Shown here in pieces: positions 50,233 through 58,926 of a stretch of 64,000 nucleotides of DNA. The position numbers and the translations under genes were made by a program. The number at the start of each line of letters is the position of its first letter. The stretch's first letter is position 1. The notes under the pieces are model-generated. The model had not been told where the DNA came from. It saw only the letters and a list, made by a program, of their open reading frames with translations, and did no database searches. The DNA comes from an uncultured Lachnospiraceae bacterium (GTDB taxonomy: Bacteria; Bacillota; Clostridia; Lachnospirales; Lachnospiraceae): the NCBI GenBank assembly GCA_910587105.1, contig CAJUMB010000009.1:18693-82692 (forward strand), given 5' to 3'.

Positions 50233-50985
50233 ATGTTAGCAGAACTAAGGATGAATCTCGAAGTTAATAAACCAGATTTCGGATACTATCAATCTTCAAA
50301 CATGCAGGGAATATTAATGGGGCAGATCAATGCGGATTATGCGGAGCAGCTGCATAATCAAGGTTTGAAGCCCTACAGCCAATTTATTTTAAATGGAGAG
50401 CAGAAAGAATGGGTTGTAAAAACGTTTACACAAAGGGCATATCAGGAGATTATTGCCCCTCTGCTAGATGGTAGTTTTACCCATTGCTTTATTGAGAAAA
50501 AGGATATTCATGTTCAGATCCAAAGTAAAATATTAAAAACAATAAGAAAACAAGAGCTGCTGGATGAATTCTACTCAGACACCTGTAGTCGATATTTAAA
50601 TCTGGAATTTTTAACACCTACGTCATTTAAGAGTAATGGAAAGTATGTGATTATGCCAGACATGAGATATATTTATCAAAGTCTAATGAATAAATATAGC
50701 GCGGCATCGTCTGATATGGAAATGTATGACAATGAAACTTTAGAACAGCTGACAGAAAATAGCCATATAGTTCAGTATAAGCTTCGAAGCACTTATTTTC
50801 CATTAGAGGGGGTCAAAATTCCCTCTTTTAAGGGAGAGGTCAGAGTAAAAATAGCAGGGACAAACACAATGGCAAAATATGCAAGACTTTTGTCCAGGTT
50901 TGGCGAATATTCCGGTGTGGGAATTAAGACAGCGATGGGAATGGGAGGATTGCGGATAAAGGAATGGAGGCGCAGAAATGACTGA
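50233..50985 (+). CDS. cas6: CRISPR repeat endoribonuclease Cas6
   Basis: 250 aa. RAMP-fold endonuclease that cuts pre-crRNA within each repeat. Two ferredoxin-like halves: MLAELRMNLEVNKPDFGYYQSSNMQGILMGQI and a C-terminal half beginning LNLEFLTPTSFKSNGKYVIMPDMRYIYQSLMNKY. The glycine-rich RNA-binding loop is RFGEYSGVGIKTAMGMGGLRI. First gene of the type III-A operon; overlaps csm1 by eight bases. Expected to cleave at the base of the TCCCC/GGGGA hairpin of the repeat found at 56620-57156. Confidence 0.9.
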   Translation: MLAELRMNLEVNKPDFGYYQSSNMQGILMGQINADYAEQLHNQGLKPYSQFILNGEQKEWVVKTFTQRAYQEIIAPLLDGSFTHCFIEKKDIHVQIQSKILKTIRKQELLDEFYSDTCSRYLNLEFLTPTSFKSNGKYVIMPDMRYIYQSLMNKYSAASSDMEMYDNETLEQLTENSHIVQYKLRSTYFPLEGVKIPSFKGEVRVKIAGTNTMAKYARLLSRFGEYSGVGIKTAMGMGGLRIKEWRRRND

Positions 50986-53371
50986 TCGGGAGGCAAAACT
51001 TATATTAGGCGGTTTGTTACACGATATTGGGAAGGTAATTTATCGGCAGGGGGATGATAGAAGAAAACATAGTCAGAGCGGGTATGAGTTTTTGAAGAGA
51101 GAAGTTCAGCTGGAAGAACGTGATATCCTGGATTGTGTACAGTATCACCATGCAGATGCGGTAAAGGATGCAAAAATCGATCAGGATTCGCTGGCGTATA
51201 TTGTTTATATTGCAGATAACATTGCATCAGCAGCAGACAGAAGGAAAAATGATTCGGAAGATACAGGCTTTGAAATGGCCATGCCATTGCAAAGTGTATT
51301 TAATATTCTGAATGGGAATCATGAGGAGAAGTATTATGAACCGAAAACATTGGATGAAAAGGATCAGATTAATTATCCGGACACGGAGAAAAAGAAACTC
51401 GACCAGCATTTTTATACAAAGATAAAAGCAAATCTATTAGCAAATCTCAGGGGGCTGGAGTGGACGCAGGACTATATCCACTCTCTGCTGGAAGTGTTGG
51501 AGGCTAATCTTTCTTATGTTCCGTCATCTACGGCCAAGGGAGAGATGGCAGACATTTCTTTGTTTGACCATATGAAACTTACTGCGGCGGTGTCAAGCTG
51601 TATTTTAGAATACCTGGACGACCAGCAGGTGTCCGATTACCGGGAGAAACTTTATACAAAAGCAAGGGCTTTTTATAATGAAAAAGCCTTTTTGCTGTAT
51701 TCGATGGATGTATCGGGAATACAGGATTTTATTTACACGATTACCAGTAAAAATGCGTTGAAGACTTTACGGGCCCGCTCTTTTTATTTAGAAATTATGA
51801 TGGAACACATTCTTGATGGTCTGCTTCAGGAAGTTCATCTTTCCAGAGCGAATCTTATTTATTCTGGCGGCGGGCATTGTTATATACTGATGCCAAATAC
51901 AGAAAAGATAAAGAATACAGTAAAAGAGTATATGGATGGGCTGAATCAATGGTTTTTGGAAAAATTTCAGATTTCACTTTATATAGCATGGGGGTTTGCA
52001 GAGTGCAGTACGGATTCGTTAAAAAATGTTCCAGAAGGAAGTTATTCACAAATATACAGAAACATTAGTGATTCGATTTCCGTTATGAAAAGCCACAGGT
52101 ATTCAGCAGAGGATATTATGAGGCTGAATGCACAGACTTATGATGATTATACAAGGGAGTGTAAAGTCTGCAAAAAAATAGCAAAAGTGGATGAGGAGGG
52201 AATATGTCCAGTCTGCCGCGCTATTGAAAGATTTTCTAAAAATATTTTATATGGAGAATTTTTCACTGTAAGCATCAAAGAAACAGAGGATGCACTGCCG
52301 CTTCCAGGAGGATGCTTTCTCACATCGGACGATGAGAAGCGGACTAGGGAAAAGATGCAGAAGGATGACTATTTCGTGCGGACTTACAGCAAGAACAAAA
52401 TGTTCACAGGCAGGTATGTTGCAACAAAGCTGTGGGTGGGGAACTATACAGACGGAAAGACTTTTGAGGAATACGCTGACAATGCAGAAGGAATTGGAAG
52501 GATAGGGATCATACGGGCGGATGTGGATAATCTGGGACAGGCATTTGTCTCTGGGTTTGAAAATCCAGAGAATCAAAACCGATATGTGACGTTATCCCGT
52601 ACAGCTGCTCTGTCCCGACAGCTCTCCCTGTTCTTTAAATTACATATTAACAAAATTTTAGAAAACGGCGTTTATTCCATAAACAGGAATGAGTCTCATC
52701 CCAGAAAAGCGACAATCTGTTACTCTGGAGGCGACGACCTGTTTATTGTTGGAGCGTGGAATGAGGTGGTCGAACTGGCGGTTGATGTACGGCGGGCATT
52801 TGAACGATACAGCCAGGGAACATTAAAATTGTCGGCAGGAATAGGCGTTTACCAGCCGGGATATCCAATCAGTGCCATTGCAAAAGAAACTGCGGAACTG
52901 GAGGAAAGTTCGAAAAAACTGCCAGGAAAAAACGCTGTGACGATCGTCCCAGATGGAGAAACACATGATGTTGTTGGAGAAGATGGAGAAATCCAGCCAG
53001 TAAGCGATGGAACATATAGATGGCAGGAGTTTGAGCAATATGTGCTGGGAGAAAAATATCAGCATATCTATCGATTTTTTCAGATATCAGAAGAACGGGG
53101 AAAGAATTTTTTATATCATTTATTAGAGTTGATTCGTAATAGGGCGGAAAAACTAAATTTTGCCCGGTATGTTTATTTTTTGTCCCGACTGGAGCCTGAG
53201 CATGATGCACCAGAGGAGCAGATAAATGCGTATAAAGATTTTTCGGCGAAGATGTATCAATGGTATCAGGGGGAACGCAGCGAGATTGACTGCAGGCAGC
53301 TGAAGACGGCAATTAATCTCTATATATATTTAACAAGGGAAAAGGAGGAACGCGGGTATGCAGGTGAATGA
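50978..53371 (+). CDS. csm1: Cas10/Csm1, large subunit of type III-A effector
   Basis: 797 aa, with all catalytic features. N-terminal HD nuclease: GGLLHDIGKVIYRQGDDRRKHSQSGYEFL (H15-D16), VQYHHAD. Palm 1 begins near YSMDVSGIQDFIYTITSKNALKTLRARSFYLEI. A Cys4 zinc ribbon lies at C395/C398/C410/C413 (CKVC...CPVC). Palm 2 has the cyclase motif SGGDDLF at 584-587. It should make cyclic oligoadenylates on target RNA binding and cut ssDNA with the HD site. Both sites look intact, so the system can signal to Csm6 encoded downstream. Confidence 0.97.
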   Translation: MTDREAKLILGGLLHDIGKVIYRQGDDRRKHSQSGYEFLKREVQLEERDILDCVQYHHADAVKDAKIDQDSLAYIVYIADNIASAADRRKNDSEDTGFEMAMPLQSVFNILNGNHEEKYYEPKTLDEKDQINYPDTEKKKLDQHFYTKIKANLLANLRGLEWTQDYIHSLLEVLEANLSYVPSSTAKGEMADISLFDHMKLTAAVSSCILEYLDDQQVSDYREKLYTKARAFYNEKAFLLYSMDVSGIQDFIYTITSKNALKTLRARSFYLEIMMEHILDGLLQEVHLSRANLIYSGGGHCYILMPNTEKIKNTVKEYMDGLNQWFLEKFQISLYIAWGFAECSTDSLKNVPEGSYSQIYRNISDSISVMKSHRYSAEDIMRLNAQTYDDYTRECKVCKKIAKVDEEGICPVCRAIERFSKNILYGEFFTVSIKETEDALPLPGGCFLTSDDEKRTREKMQKDDYFVRTYSKNKMFTGRYVATKLWVGNYTDGKTFEEYADNAEGIGRIGIIRADVDNLGQAFVSGFENPENQNRYVTLSRTAALSRQLSLFFKLHINKILENGVYSINRNESHPRKATICYSGGDDLFIVGAWNEVVELAVDVRRAFERYSQGTLKLSAGIGVYQPGYPISAIAKETAELEESSKKLPGKNAVTIVPDGETHDVVGEDGEIQPVSDGTYRWQEFEQYVLGEKYQHIYRFFQISEERGKNFLYHLLELIRNRAEKLNFARYVYFLSRLEPEHDAPEEQINAYKDFSAKMYQWYQGERSEIDCRQLKTAINLYIYLTREKEERGYAGE

Positions 53372-53750
53372 TCAAAATTATGTGGATATGGCGGAAAAAG
53401 TGATTATTCGTTTAAAAAATAAAAAGGACAGAAAGGGACGGAACATCCCAATGGTAACCACATCAAAACTACGCAATCTTCTGACCATGACAGCAGACAT
53501 ACACAATGAGGTGATGAGTCAAACAGAGGAAAAGCTGGAGGGGCGCATCACTTCAAGAATTGAGTATCTGCGGGTACGTTTTTTATATGAAGCAGGAAGA
53601 GAAGATAGTGTACGAGACTTGGTGGAGGAAGCTGAGATTATACCTTTCTTAAAGGGGATCAATGGAAATAGAGAGAATTATTTACTGTTTAGCAAGTATA
53701 TGGAAGCACTGGTGGCATTTCATAAATATCACGATGGCAGAGAAAACTAG
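53358..53750 (+). CDS. csm2: Csm2, small subunit of type III-A effector
   Basis: 130 aa, all-helical. Typical Csm2 elements: TTSKLRNLLTMTADIHNEV and SRIEYLRVRFLYEAGREDSVRDLVEEAEIIPFLKGI, ending with YMEALVAFHKYHDG. ATG lies inside the 3' end of csm1 (14-base overlap), preceded by AAAGGAGGAA. Lines the crRNA-target duplex in the effector. Confidence 0.93.
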   Translation: MQVNDQNYVDMAEKVIIRLKNKKDRKGRNIPMVTTSKLRNLLTMTADIHNEVMSQTEEKLEGRITSRIEYLRVRFLYEAGREDSVRDLVEEAEIIPFLKGINGNRENYLLFSKYMEALVAFHKYHDGREN

Positions 53751-53761
53751 GAGGAAAATAT

Positions 53762-54430
53762 ATGTACGCAAAAATACAGATAACAGGGAATCTTGAAGTG
53801 AAAACAGGAATGCATATTGGCGGTTCTTCTGTGTTTGCCGCAATAGGGGCAGTAGATTCTCCAGTGATCAAGGATGGCAGGACACAAAGTCCTATGATAC
53901 CGGGAAGCTCTTTAAAAGGAAAAATGAGAACATTGCTGGCAAAAGAATATAATGAAGAAGTTGCAAAAAAGCCGGATGATGATGCAGAATGTCTTACCAG
54001 GCTGTTTGGATGTGCAAAAAAAGATCAGGTAAAGACAAGCAGGCTGTTGATTTCAGATATGTTTTTGAAAAACGAAGAAGAATTGAGAAAACAGGGTCTG
54101 CAGGGGATGACAGAGGTAAAATTTGAAAATACCATAAACCGTGCAACGGCAGTGGCAAACCCCAGACAGATTGAGCGTGTGATCCGCGGAACAATCTTTG
54201 GGCTGGATATTATTTACGAGGTAATGGATGAGAGAGAGGCTGTTGAGGATTTTTCCATATTGGCAGAGGGATTCCGATTGCTTCAATATGATTATCTGGG
54301 AGGAAGCGGCTCTAGAGGATATGGAAAAGTAGTTTTTCACGATCTTCGAGCAGAGACAGTTGTAGGAGGAATGTCAGATGACATTTTAACAGAATGTAAT
54401 CGTATTCTACAGGAAGCAGCCGGGCGTTAA
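53762..54430 (+). CDS. csm3: Csm3, backbone RAMP and target-RNA nuclease
   Basis: 222 aa. Classic Cas7-like RAMP: GNLEVKTGMHIGGSSVFAAIGAVDSPVIKD with the catalytic Asp at residue 32, PMIPGSSLKGKMRTLLA, CLTRLFGCA, SRLLISDMFL, EVKFENTINRATAVANPRQIERVIRGT and the G-rich GGSGSRGYGKV. Binds crRNA in multiple copies and cuts target RNA every six bases. The conserved Asp is present, so RNA cleavage is expected. Confidence 0.97.
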   Translation: MYAKIQITGNLEVKTGMHIGGSSVFAAIGAVDSPVIKDGRTQSPMIPGSSLKGKMRTLLAKEYNEEVAKKPDDDAECLTRLFGCAKKDQVKTSRLLISDMFLKNEEELRKQGLQGMTEVKFENTINRATAVANPRQIERVIRGTIFGLDIIYEVMDEREAVEDFSILAEGFRLLQYDYLGGSGSRGYGKVVFHDLRAETVVGGMSDDILTECNRILQEAAGR

Positions 54431-54439
54431 GGGGGACAC

Positions 54440-55369
54440 ATGGATTATAAATTGTACAAGTTCAAGTTTCAAAGTGCGGTGCATTTCGGAAAGCAAAATC
54501 TTGACGATGGTGAATATTCATGTTGTGCAGATACTATATTTTCAGCATTAAGTCAGGAGGCACTGCGGCTGGGGGAAGATGTATTGAAATGCTTCTATCA
54601 ATATGTAAAAGATGGAGAATTATTGTTTTCTGATACATTTCCGTATATGGGAGATACTTATTTCCTTCCCAAACCGATGAAGCGTATCGAGATGCCGGAC
54701 AGAACCGGAGATTCGGTGATAAAAAAGAAATTTAAAAAGTTAACATACATAGAGGAAGATATGTTTGATACGTATCTACAAGGAAAGTACGATATATTAC
54801 AGGCGACTGATATGAGTAGACTTGGGCAATTTGTGATGAAAGAAGCGGCGTCTATCCGGGGGGAGGAAGAAACGCAGCCGTATAGGATTGGCATTTACTA
54901 TTATAAAGAAGGCAATGGGATATACGTAATTGTGGGATATCAGGAAAAAAAAGCTTTGGAACTGACAGAGAAGTTGCTGGAAAATCTTTCTTTTAGCGGA
55001 ATAGGCGGAAAAAGGGCTTCAGGCCTTGGGAGATTCGACTTACATTCTGGAAAATTATCTTCAAGTTTACTTAAACGGTTAAAGGGCGTTGGAAACCGGT
55101 ATATGTCGTTATCTACTGCACTGCCAAAGGATGATGAGCTGAAAAGTGCTCTGAATGGCGCGGAATATCTTCTTTTAAAAAGAAGCGGCTTTGTACTGTC
55201 AGAGCGGTATGCACCAGAGCAAATGCGAAAAAAAGATTTATATACATTCCGTGCCGGTTCCTGCTTTTCAGCCAGATTTTCCGGTGATATCTATGATGTG
55301 TCCTGCAAAGGGGGCAGCCATCCGGTATATAGATATGCAAAACCCCTGTTTGTGGAGGTGGATGGATGA
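54440..55369 (+). CDS. csm4: Csm4, 5'-handle-binding RAMP
   Basis: 309 aa Cas5-like subunit that caps the crRNA 5' tag. Features: YKLYKFKFQSAVHFGKQNLDDGEYSCCADTIFSALSQEAL, DGELLFSDTFPYMGDTYFLPKPM, and the G-rich loop FSGIGGKRASGLGRFDLHSG. RBS GGGGG. Ends with an overlap of four bases with csm5. Confidence 0.95.
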   Translation: MDYKLYKFKFQSAVHFGKQNLDDGEYSCCADTIFSALSQEALRLGEDVLKCFYQYVKDGELLFSDTFPYMGDTYFLPKPMKRIEMPDRTGDSVIKKKFKKLTYIEEDMFDTYLQGKYDILQATDMSRLGQFVMKEAASIRGEEETQPYRIGIYYYKEGNGIYVIVGYQEKKALELTEKLLENLSFSGIGGKRASGLGRFDLHSGKLSSSLLKRLKGVGNRYMSLSTALPKDDELKSALNGAEYLLLKRSGFVLSERYAPEQMRKKDLYTFRAGSCFSARFSGDIYDVSCKGGSHPVYRYAKPLFVEVDG

Positions 55370-56481
55370 ATCAGTATATGAAAAGTTATCAAGTGGTTAT
55401 GCGTACTGTAGGTCCAGTTTTTGTTGGAAGCGGGAAAGAAATTGGGAAGAAAGAGTATGTATTTCTGAATCGAAAACAGGTAGGAATTACAGATATTCAG
55501 GGGTTGTACAATGCACTTCAAAAACGGAGAAAAGAGGAGGCCTTTGAAGAATATCTATTAGGGAAAGGCAGAATGGAGCTGACCAGCTGGCTTCAGAAGC
55601 AGAGAATCCGTATTGAGGATGTTAGGCCGTTTATAAAGTATACATTAGACTGCGGCGATGCAATTATTGAAAAAGGCTCTAACCGGCTTCAGATTATGGA
55701 ATGTATCAAAGACGCATACGGAAAACCATATATTCCTGGCAGTTCTTTAAAGGGAATGTTCAGAACCATATTATTGGGAGCAGATATACTTACACATCCA
55801 GAAAAGTATGAGGACACGCAGAGAAAATTACAGCAGAATTTGGATATGAATACAAGTAGAATGAATTGTTTGAAGAAAGATATTGGTGCGATAGAGAATA
55901 TTGCTTTCAGAACGCTCAATAGAAATGAAACAAAACCTAGTGATGCTGTAAATGATATTTTACAGGGCTTTATTATCAGTGATAGCGAACCGTTGTCGGT
56001 AGATGAACTTGTGCTGTGCCAAAAAGTTGATAGACATCCAGATGGAACTGAAAAGAAACTTCCGATTTTGCGGGAATGCATCAAACCAGAGACAGAGATA
56101 CGATTTGTGATAACAATAGACGGAAGCATTTGTAAACTTACAGGAAAGTCGTTGGCAGCAGCGGTGAAGACTTTTATGTTAAGTTATTATAGTAATTTTA
56201 TTAAAGCTTTTAAAGGGGTGGATTTACCCAAGACAAATTATGTTTTATGCGGTGGTGGATGCGGATTTGTATCAAAGACGATGATATATCCAATGTTTGG
56301 AAAAATAAGAGGGATTGAAGTTACACAACAGATCTTTGAAAAAACAAAAGTACCCAGAGTACATAAACATAATATGGATAAGAAATACAATGTATCTCCC
56401 CACATTATAAAATGTACGGAATATCAGGGAAAAACATTGCAGATGGGGATGTGTAAAATAGAAAAGATAAAGCGAATATAA
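55366..56481 (+). CDS. csm5: Csm5, 3'-end RAMP of the effector
   Basis: 371 aa. Features: YQVVMRTVGPVFVGSGKEIGKKEYVFLNRKQVGITDIQGLYNAL, YIPGSSLKGMFRTILLGADIL, and a C-terminal conserved stretch GKIRGIEVTQQIFEKTKVPRVHKHN. Caps the Csm3 filament and helps crRNA 3' trimming. Start ATG overlaps the csm4 stop (ATGA). Last gene before the array. Confidence 0.95.
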   Translation: MNQYMKSYQVVMRTVGPVFVGSGKEIGKKEYVFLNRKQVGITDIQGLYNALQKRRKEEAFEEYLLGKGRMELTSWLQKQRIRIEDVRPFIKYTLDCGDAIIEKGSNRLQIMECIKDAYGKPYIPGSSLKGMFRTILLGADILTHPEKYEDTQRKLQQNLDMNTSRMNCLKKDIGAIENIAFRTLNRNETKPSDAVNDILQGFIISDSEPLSVDELVLCQKVDRHPDGTEKKLPILRECIKPETEIRFVITIDGSICKLTGKSLAAAVKTFMLSYYSNFIKAFKGVDLPKTNYVLCGGGCGFVSKTMIYPMFGKIRGIEVTQQIFEKTKVPRVHKHNMDKKYNVSPHIIKCTEYQGKTLQMGMCKIEKIKRI

Positions 56482-56619
56482 GACTTTTCCCGCGCACCTT
56501 GAAAATACTGGCGTTTAATAGATTTTTATTATATAATAGGCCGAGAGGTGATGGAAGAATTACTTTCCCACGCAAATGGCATTTGAAAAGGGCATGAAAT
56601 AAGGGCTGCGTGGGAGAGG
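56482..56619 (+). promoter_or_regulatory. CRISPR leader
   Basis: 138 bases between csm5 and the first repeat. TATAAT at 56532-56537 is the likely -10 for rightward pre-crRNA transcription. A hairpin TCCCACGCA (56566-56574)/TGCGTGGGA (56607-56615) ends four bases before repeat 1. Leader side is deduced from the decayed repeat at the opposite end. Confidence 0.65.
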
Positions 56620-57156
56620 ATTAGAAAGAATGATTCCCCGATAGGGGACGGAAACCGAAAACTCATATCCAGAGCGCCCCCAGATCGGATTAGAAAGAAT
56701 GATTCCCCGATAGGGGACGGAAACGAACCAGTTTCCGTTTTTAATGGAAAATTTGGGATCAATTAGAAAGAATGATTCCCCGATAGGGGACGGAAACCTT
56801 GTTCGGATGGTATAATTCGATGTGTCGAATGAATTAGAAAGAATGATTCCCCGATAGGGGACGGAAACTATTTTGATTTCATCTTTGTTCATATCTTCCA
56901 TACAAATTAGAAAGAATGATTCCCCGATAGGGGACGGAAACTGTCATTGGCTCGTTTCCATTCTTCTATCATCTGAATTAGAAAGAATGATTCCCCGACA
57001 GGGGACGGAAACTGTTAGTTAGCGCTGATCCCAGAATCTCATCTTCAAATTAGAAAGAATGATTCCCCGATAGGGGACGGAAACCGGATACATAGTTTAA
57101 GAACAGATTTGTGTTAGTCAGTTAGAAAGAATGATTCCCCAATAGGGGACGGAAAG
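56620..57156 (+). CRISPR. Type III-A CRISPR array: 8 repeats, 7 spacers
   Basis: 36-nt repeat that begins ATTAGAAAGAATGA and ends GGACGGAAAC, with an internal hairpin TCCCC-GATA-GGGGA. Repeats start at 56620, 56689, 56762, 56833, 56906, 56977, 57049 and 57121. Spacers are 33, 37, 35, 37, 35, 36 and 36 nt. Repeat 6 has one change and repeat 8 three (first base, loop base and last base); the decayed repeat 8 marks the leader-distal end, so transcription is rightward. The last eight bases (ACGGAAAC) would form the crRNA 5' tag. Lies between csm5 and cas1. Confidence 0.99.
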
Positions 57157-57230
57157 TTCTAGACAATAATTGAGATTCAATACACTATTTCCTTTTGCTT
57201 GAGAAAATTGTGATTTATAAGGAGAAAAAA

Positions 57231-58232
57231 ATGAGTCTATTATTTATAAATGAGAATAGTGCAGTTGTCGGAATTGAGTCAAATAGATGTGTTGTAAAAT
57301 ATTCGGATGGTATGAAGAAAATGGTTCCCATAGAAACTTTAGAAAGTATAACAATTATGAGCCGTGCACAAATGACAACCCAGTGTGTACAAGAATGCTT
57401 GAAGAGAGGAATTCCAGTATCCTATTATTCAAAAGGCGGCAGTTATTTCGGAAGGCTACAGTCTACAGGACATATAAATGCCGAACGCCAGAGAAAGCAA
57501 TCTTCGCTATATGAGACAAAGTTTGCAATGGAACTTGCAAAAAATATTATTAGTGCGAAGCTGAAAAATCAGCAGGTGGTGTTGCGGAGATATGAAAAAA
57601 GTACCGGAATTTCTGTAAATGATTCATTAGTCTTGTTGCGGATATGCAGGGATAAAGTTTCACGCTGCCAAAAAATAGCGGAATTGACTGGGTATGAAGG
57701 GCAGGGAGCAAAGGCATATTTTGAAGGATTATCAAAACTTATTAATCCAGATTTTTCTTTTCATGGGCGTAATCGGAGACCGCCAAGAGATGAATTTAAT
57801 TCTATGCTCAGCTTGGGATATTCTATTTTGATGAATGAGATATATGGAAAGATAGAAGCAAAAGGATTGAATCCCTATTTTGGGTTTTTACATCGGGATA
57901 AAGAAAATCATCCTACACTGGCAAGTGATATGATGGAAGAATGGAGAGCGGTTATTGTTGATTCTACAGTTATGAGTATGATCAATGGTCACGAAATTAA
58001 AAAGAGTGATTTTGTAACCGATATAGAACAACCAGGATGCTTTTTGACAAAGAATGGGATTAAATTATATTTGTCAAAATTGGAAAGAAAATTGCAGACC
58101 GAGGTGAAATATCTTAGTTATGTAGATTATGCGGTAAGTTTTAGAAAGGGAATTGCCTTACAGATGAATATGCTCTGGAAAGCAATAGAAGAAGAAAACG
58201 CATCGTTATACCAGCCAATTGAAATTAGATGA
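57231..58232 (+). CDS. cas1: Cas1 integrase
   Basis: 333 aa from ATG 57231, which follows AAGGAG. N-terminal beta-sandwich (MSLLFINENSAVVGIESNRCVVKY, LESITIMSRAQMTTQCVQECLKRGIPVSYYSKGGSYFGRL) and C-terminal helical domain with catalytic Glu near YEGQGAKAYFEGL, His in NPYFGFLHRDKENHPTLASDMMEEWR and the following acidic residues. Catalyses spacer insertion with Cas2. The stop overlaps the next gene's ATG. No reverse transcriptase is fused. Confidence 0.96.
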   Translation: MSLLFINENSAVVGIESNRCVVKYSDGMKKMVPIETLESITIMSRAQMTTQCVQECLKRGIPVSYYSKGGSYFGRLQSTGHINAERQRKQSSLYETKFAMELAKNIISAKLKNQQVVLRRYEKSTGISVNDSLVLLRICRDKVSRCQKIAELTGYEGQGAKAYFEGLSKLINPDFSFHGRNRRPPRDEFNSMLSLGYSILMNEIYGKIEAKGLNPYFGFLHRDKENHPTLASDMMEEWRAVIVDSTVMSMINGHEIKKSDFVTDIEQPGCFLTKNGIKLYLSKLERKLQTEVKYLSYVDYAVSFRKGIALQMNMLWKAIEEENASLYQPIEIR

Positions 58233-58714
58233 TTTCAGGCGGAAGAGAAGTGGCTGAATATATACCGGGAAAAGGAGAAAATCTGCTTTGGGATGAATCA
58301 GCCGCTGAGTTAAAATCTCCATATGATTTTAAATATTTTGTCTTAGATATAACGAGGAATGCGTATCCACTGCAAAAAGAGTTAATAAGAATGCAATGTT
58401 TATCCCAAATAAAAACACAAAAACTGTGGCTTAGTAAAGCGTCACTCTCGTGGTTTTTAGAAAATGTATGGAGTTACATAGATGCAGATGAATTATCAGT
58501 AGTTGAAAGAGCATTTGTTGGCGGAACTGCGTTAAATGTTTTCTTTTATACCTACCAATATGATGAAGCTGAGAAGATAGCTTCAATAGTAGGCGGTCAA
58601 GGTAATATTGCAGAAGAAACCTATAAAATTGAACCGAAAGCATTTGCAGTACACGGAATTTCTATGGAGAAAGCAAAAGCGTATTTAAAACTTTTGGAAA
58701 TAAATAATAAGTAA
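58229..58714 (+). CDS. Uncharacterised protein inside the cas1-cas2 module (161 aa)
   Basis: I do not recognise this family. ATG 58229 overlaps the cas1 stop (ATGA) with little SD, so it is probably translationally coupled; a GTG at 58250 after GGAAGAG is an alternative. The product is mostly helical, without signal or membrane helix: AEYIPGKGENLLWDESAAELKSPYDFKYFVLDITRNAYPLQKEL, TQKLWLSKASLSWFLENVWSYIDADELSVVERAF, and a C-terminal EETYKIEPKAFAVHGISMEKAKAYLKLLE. Its place between cas1 and cas2 suggests a part in spacer acquisition or its control. Confidence 0.72.
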   Translation: MISGGREVAEYIPGKGENLLWDESAAELKSPYDFKYFVLDITRNAYPLQKELIRMQCLSQIKTQKLWLSKASLSWFLENVWSYIDADELSVVERAFVGGTALNVFFYTYQYDEAEKIASIVGGQGNIAEETYKIEPKAFAVHGISMEKAKAYLKLLEINNK

Positions 58715-58735
58715 AAAATGTGGAGGAGCGGAAGG

Positions 58736-58915
58736 ATGTATATAGACGTAGAACAACTGAGAGAGGATATGGAAGAAGAGTGTTATGGAGCATATTTCGG
58801 AGGCGGTTTTGGCGGTGCAATGGCTGAAAGAGCAGGGATTAAAGAGGCATCCGACGAAGAACTTATAAAAATGGCACAAAGACGGGGTGTTAACCTTGAT
58901 AGGTATAGCAGATAA
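58736..58915 (+). CDS. Small acidic protein between cas1 and cas2 (59 aa)
   Basis: ATG 58736 follows GGAGG at nine bases. Sequence pattern: MYIDVEQLREDMEEECYGAYF, a Gly-rich GGGFGGAMAE turn, then ASDEELIKMAQRRGVNLDRYS. The ASDEELIK-A-x(4)-G-hydrophobic-DLxxY ending is shared with a broad group of very small Firmicutes proteins of unknown role, in my recollection. Here it is in a cas operon, eleven bases before cas2, so it may be an adaptation accessory or an anti-toxin-like regulator. Function not assignable. Confidence 0.72.
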   Translation: MYIDVEQLREDMEEECYGAYFGGGFGGAMAERAGIKEASDEELIKMAQRRGVNLDRYSR

Positions 58916-58926
58916 TAGGAGGATTT

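Noticed and set aside
56560..56901. Minus-strand open frame through the array with repeated VSVPYRGIILSN/FPSPIGESFFL segments
   Set aside because: It is the CRISPR repeats and spacers read backwards; periodic repeats of 36 bases with variable spacers explain it fully.
57195..57230. Upstream TTG-type start for cas1
   Set aside because: ATG 57231 has AAGGAG and matches the usual Cas1 N-terminus.
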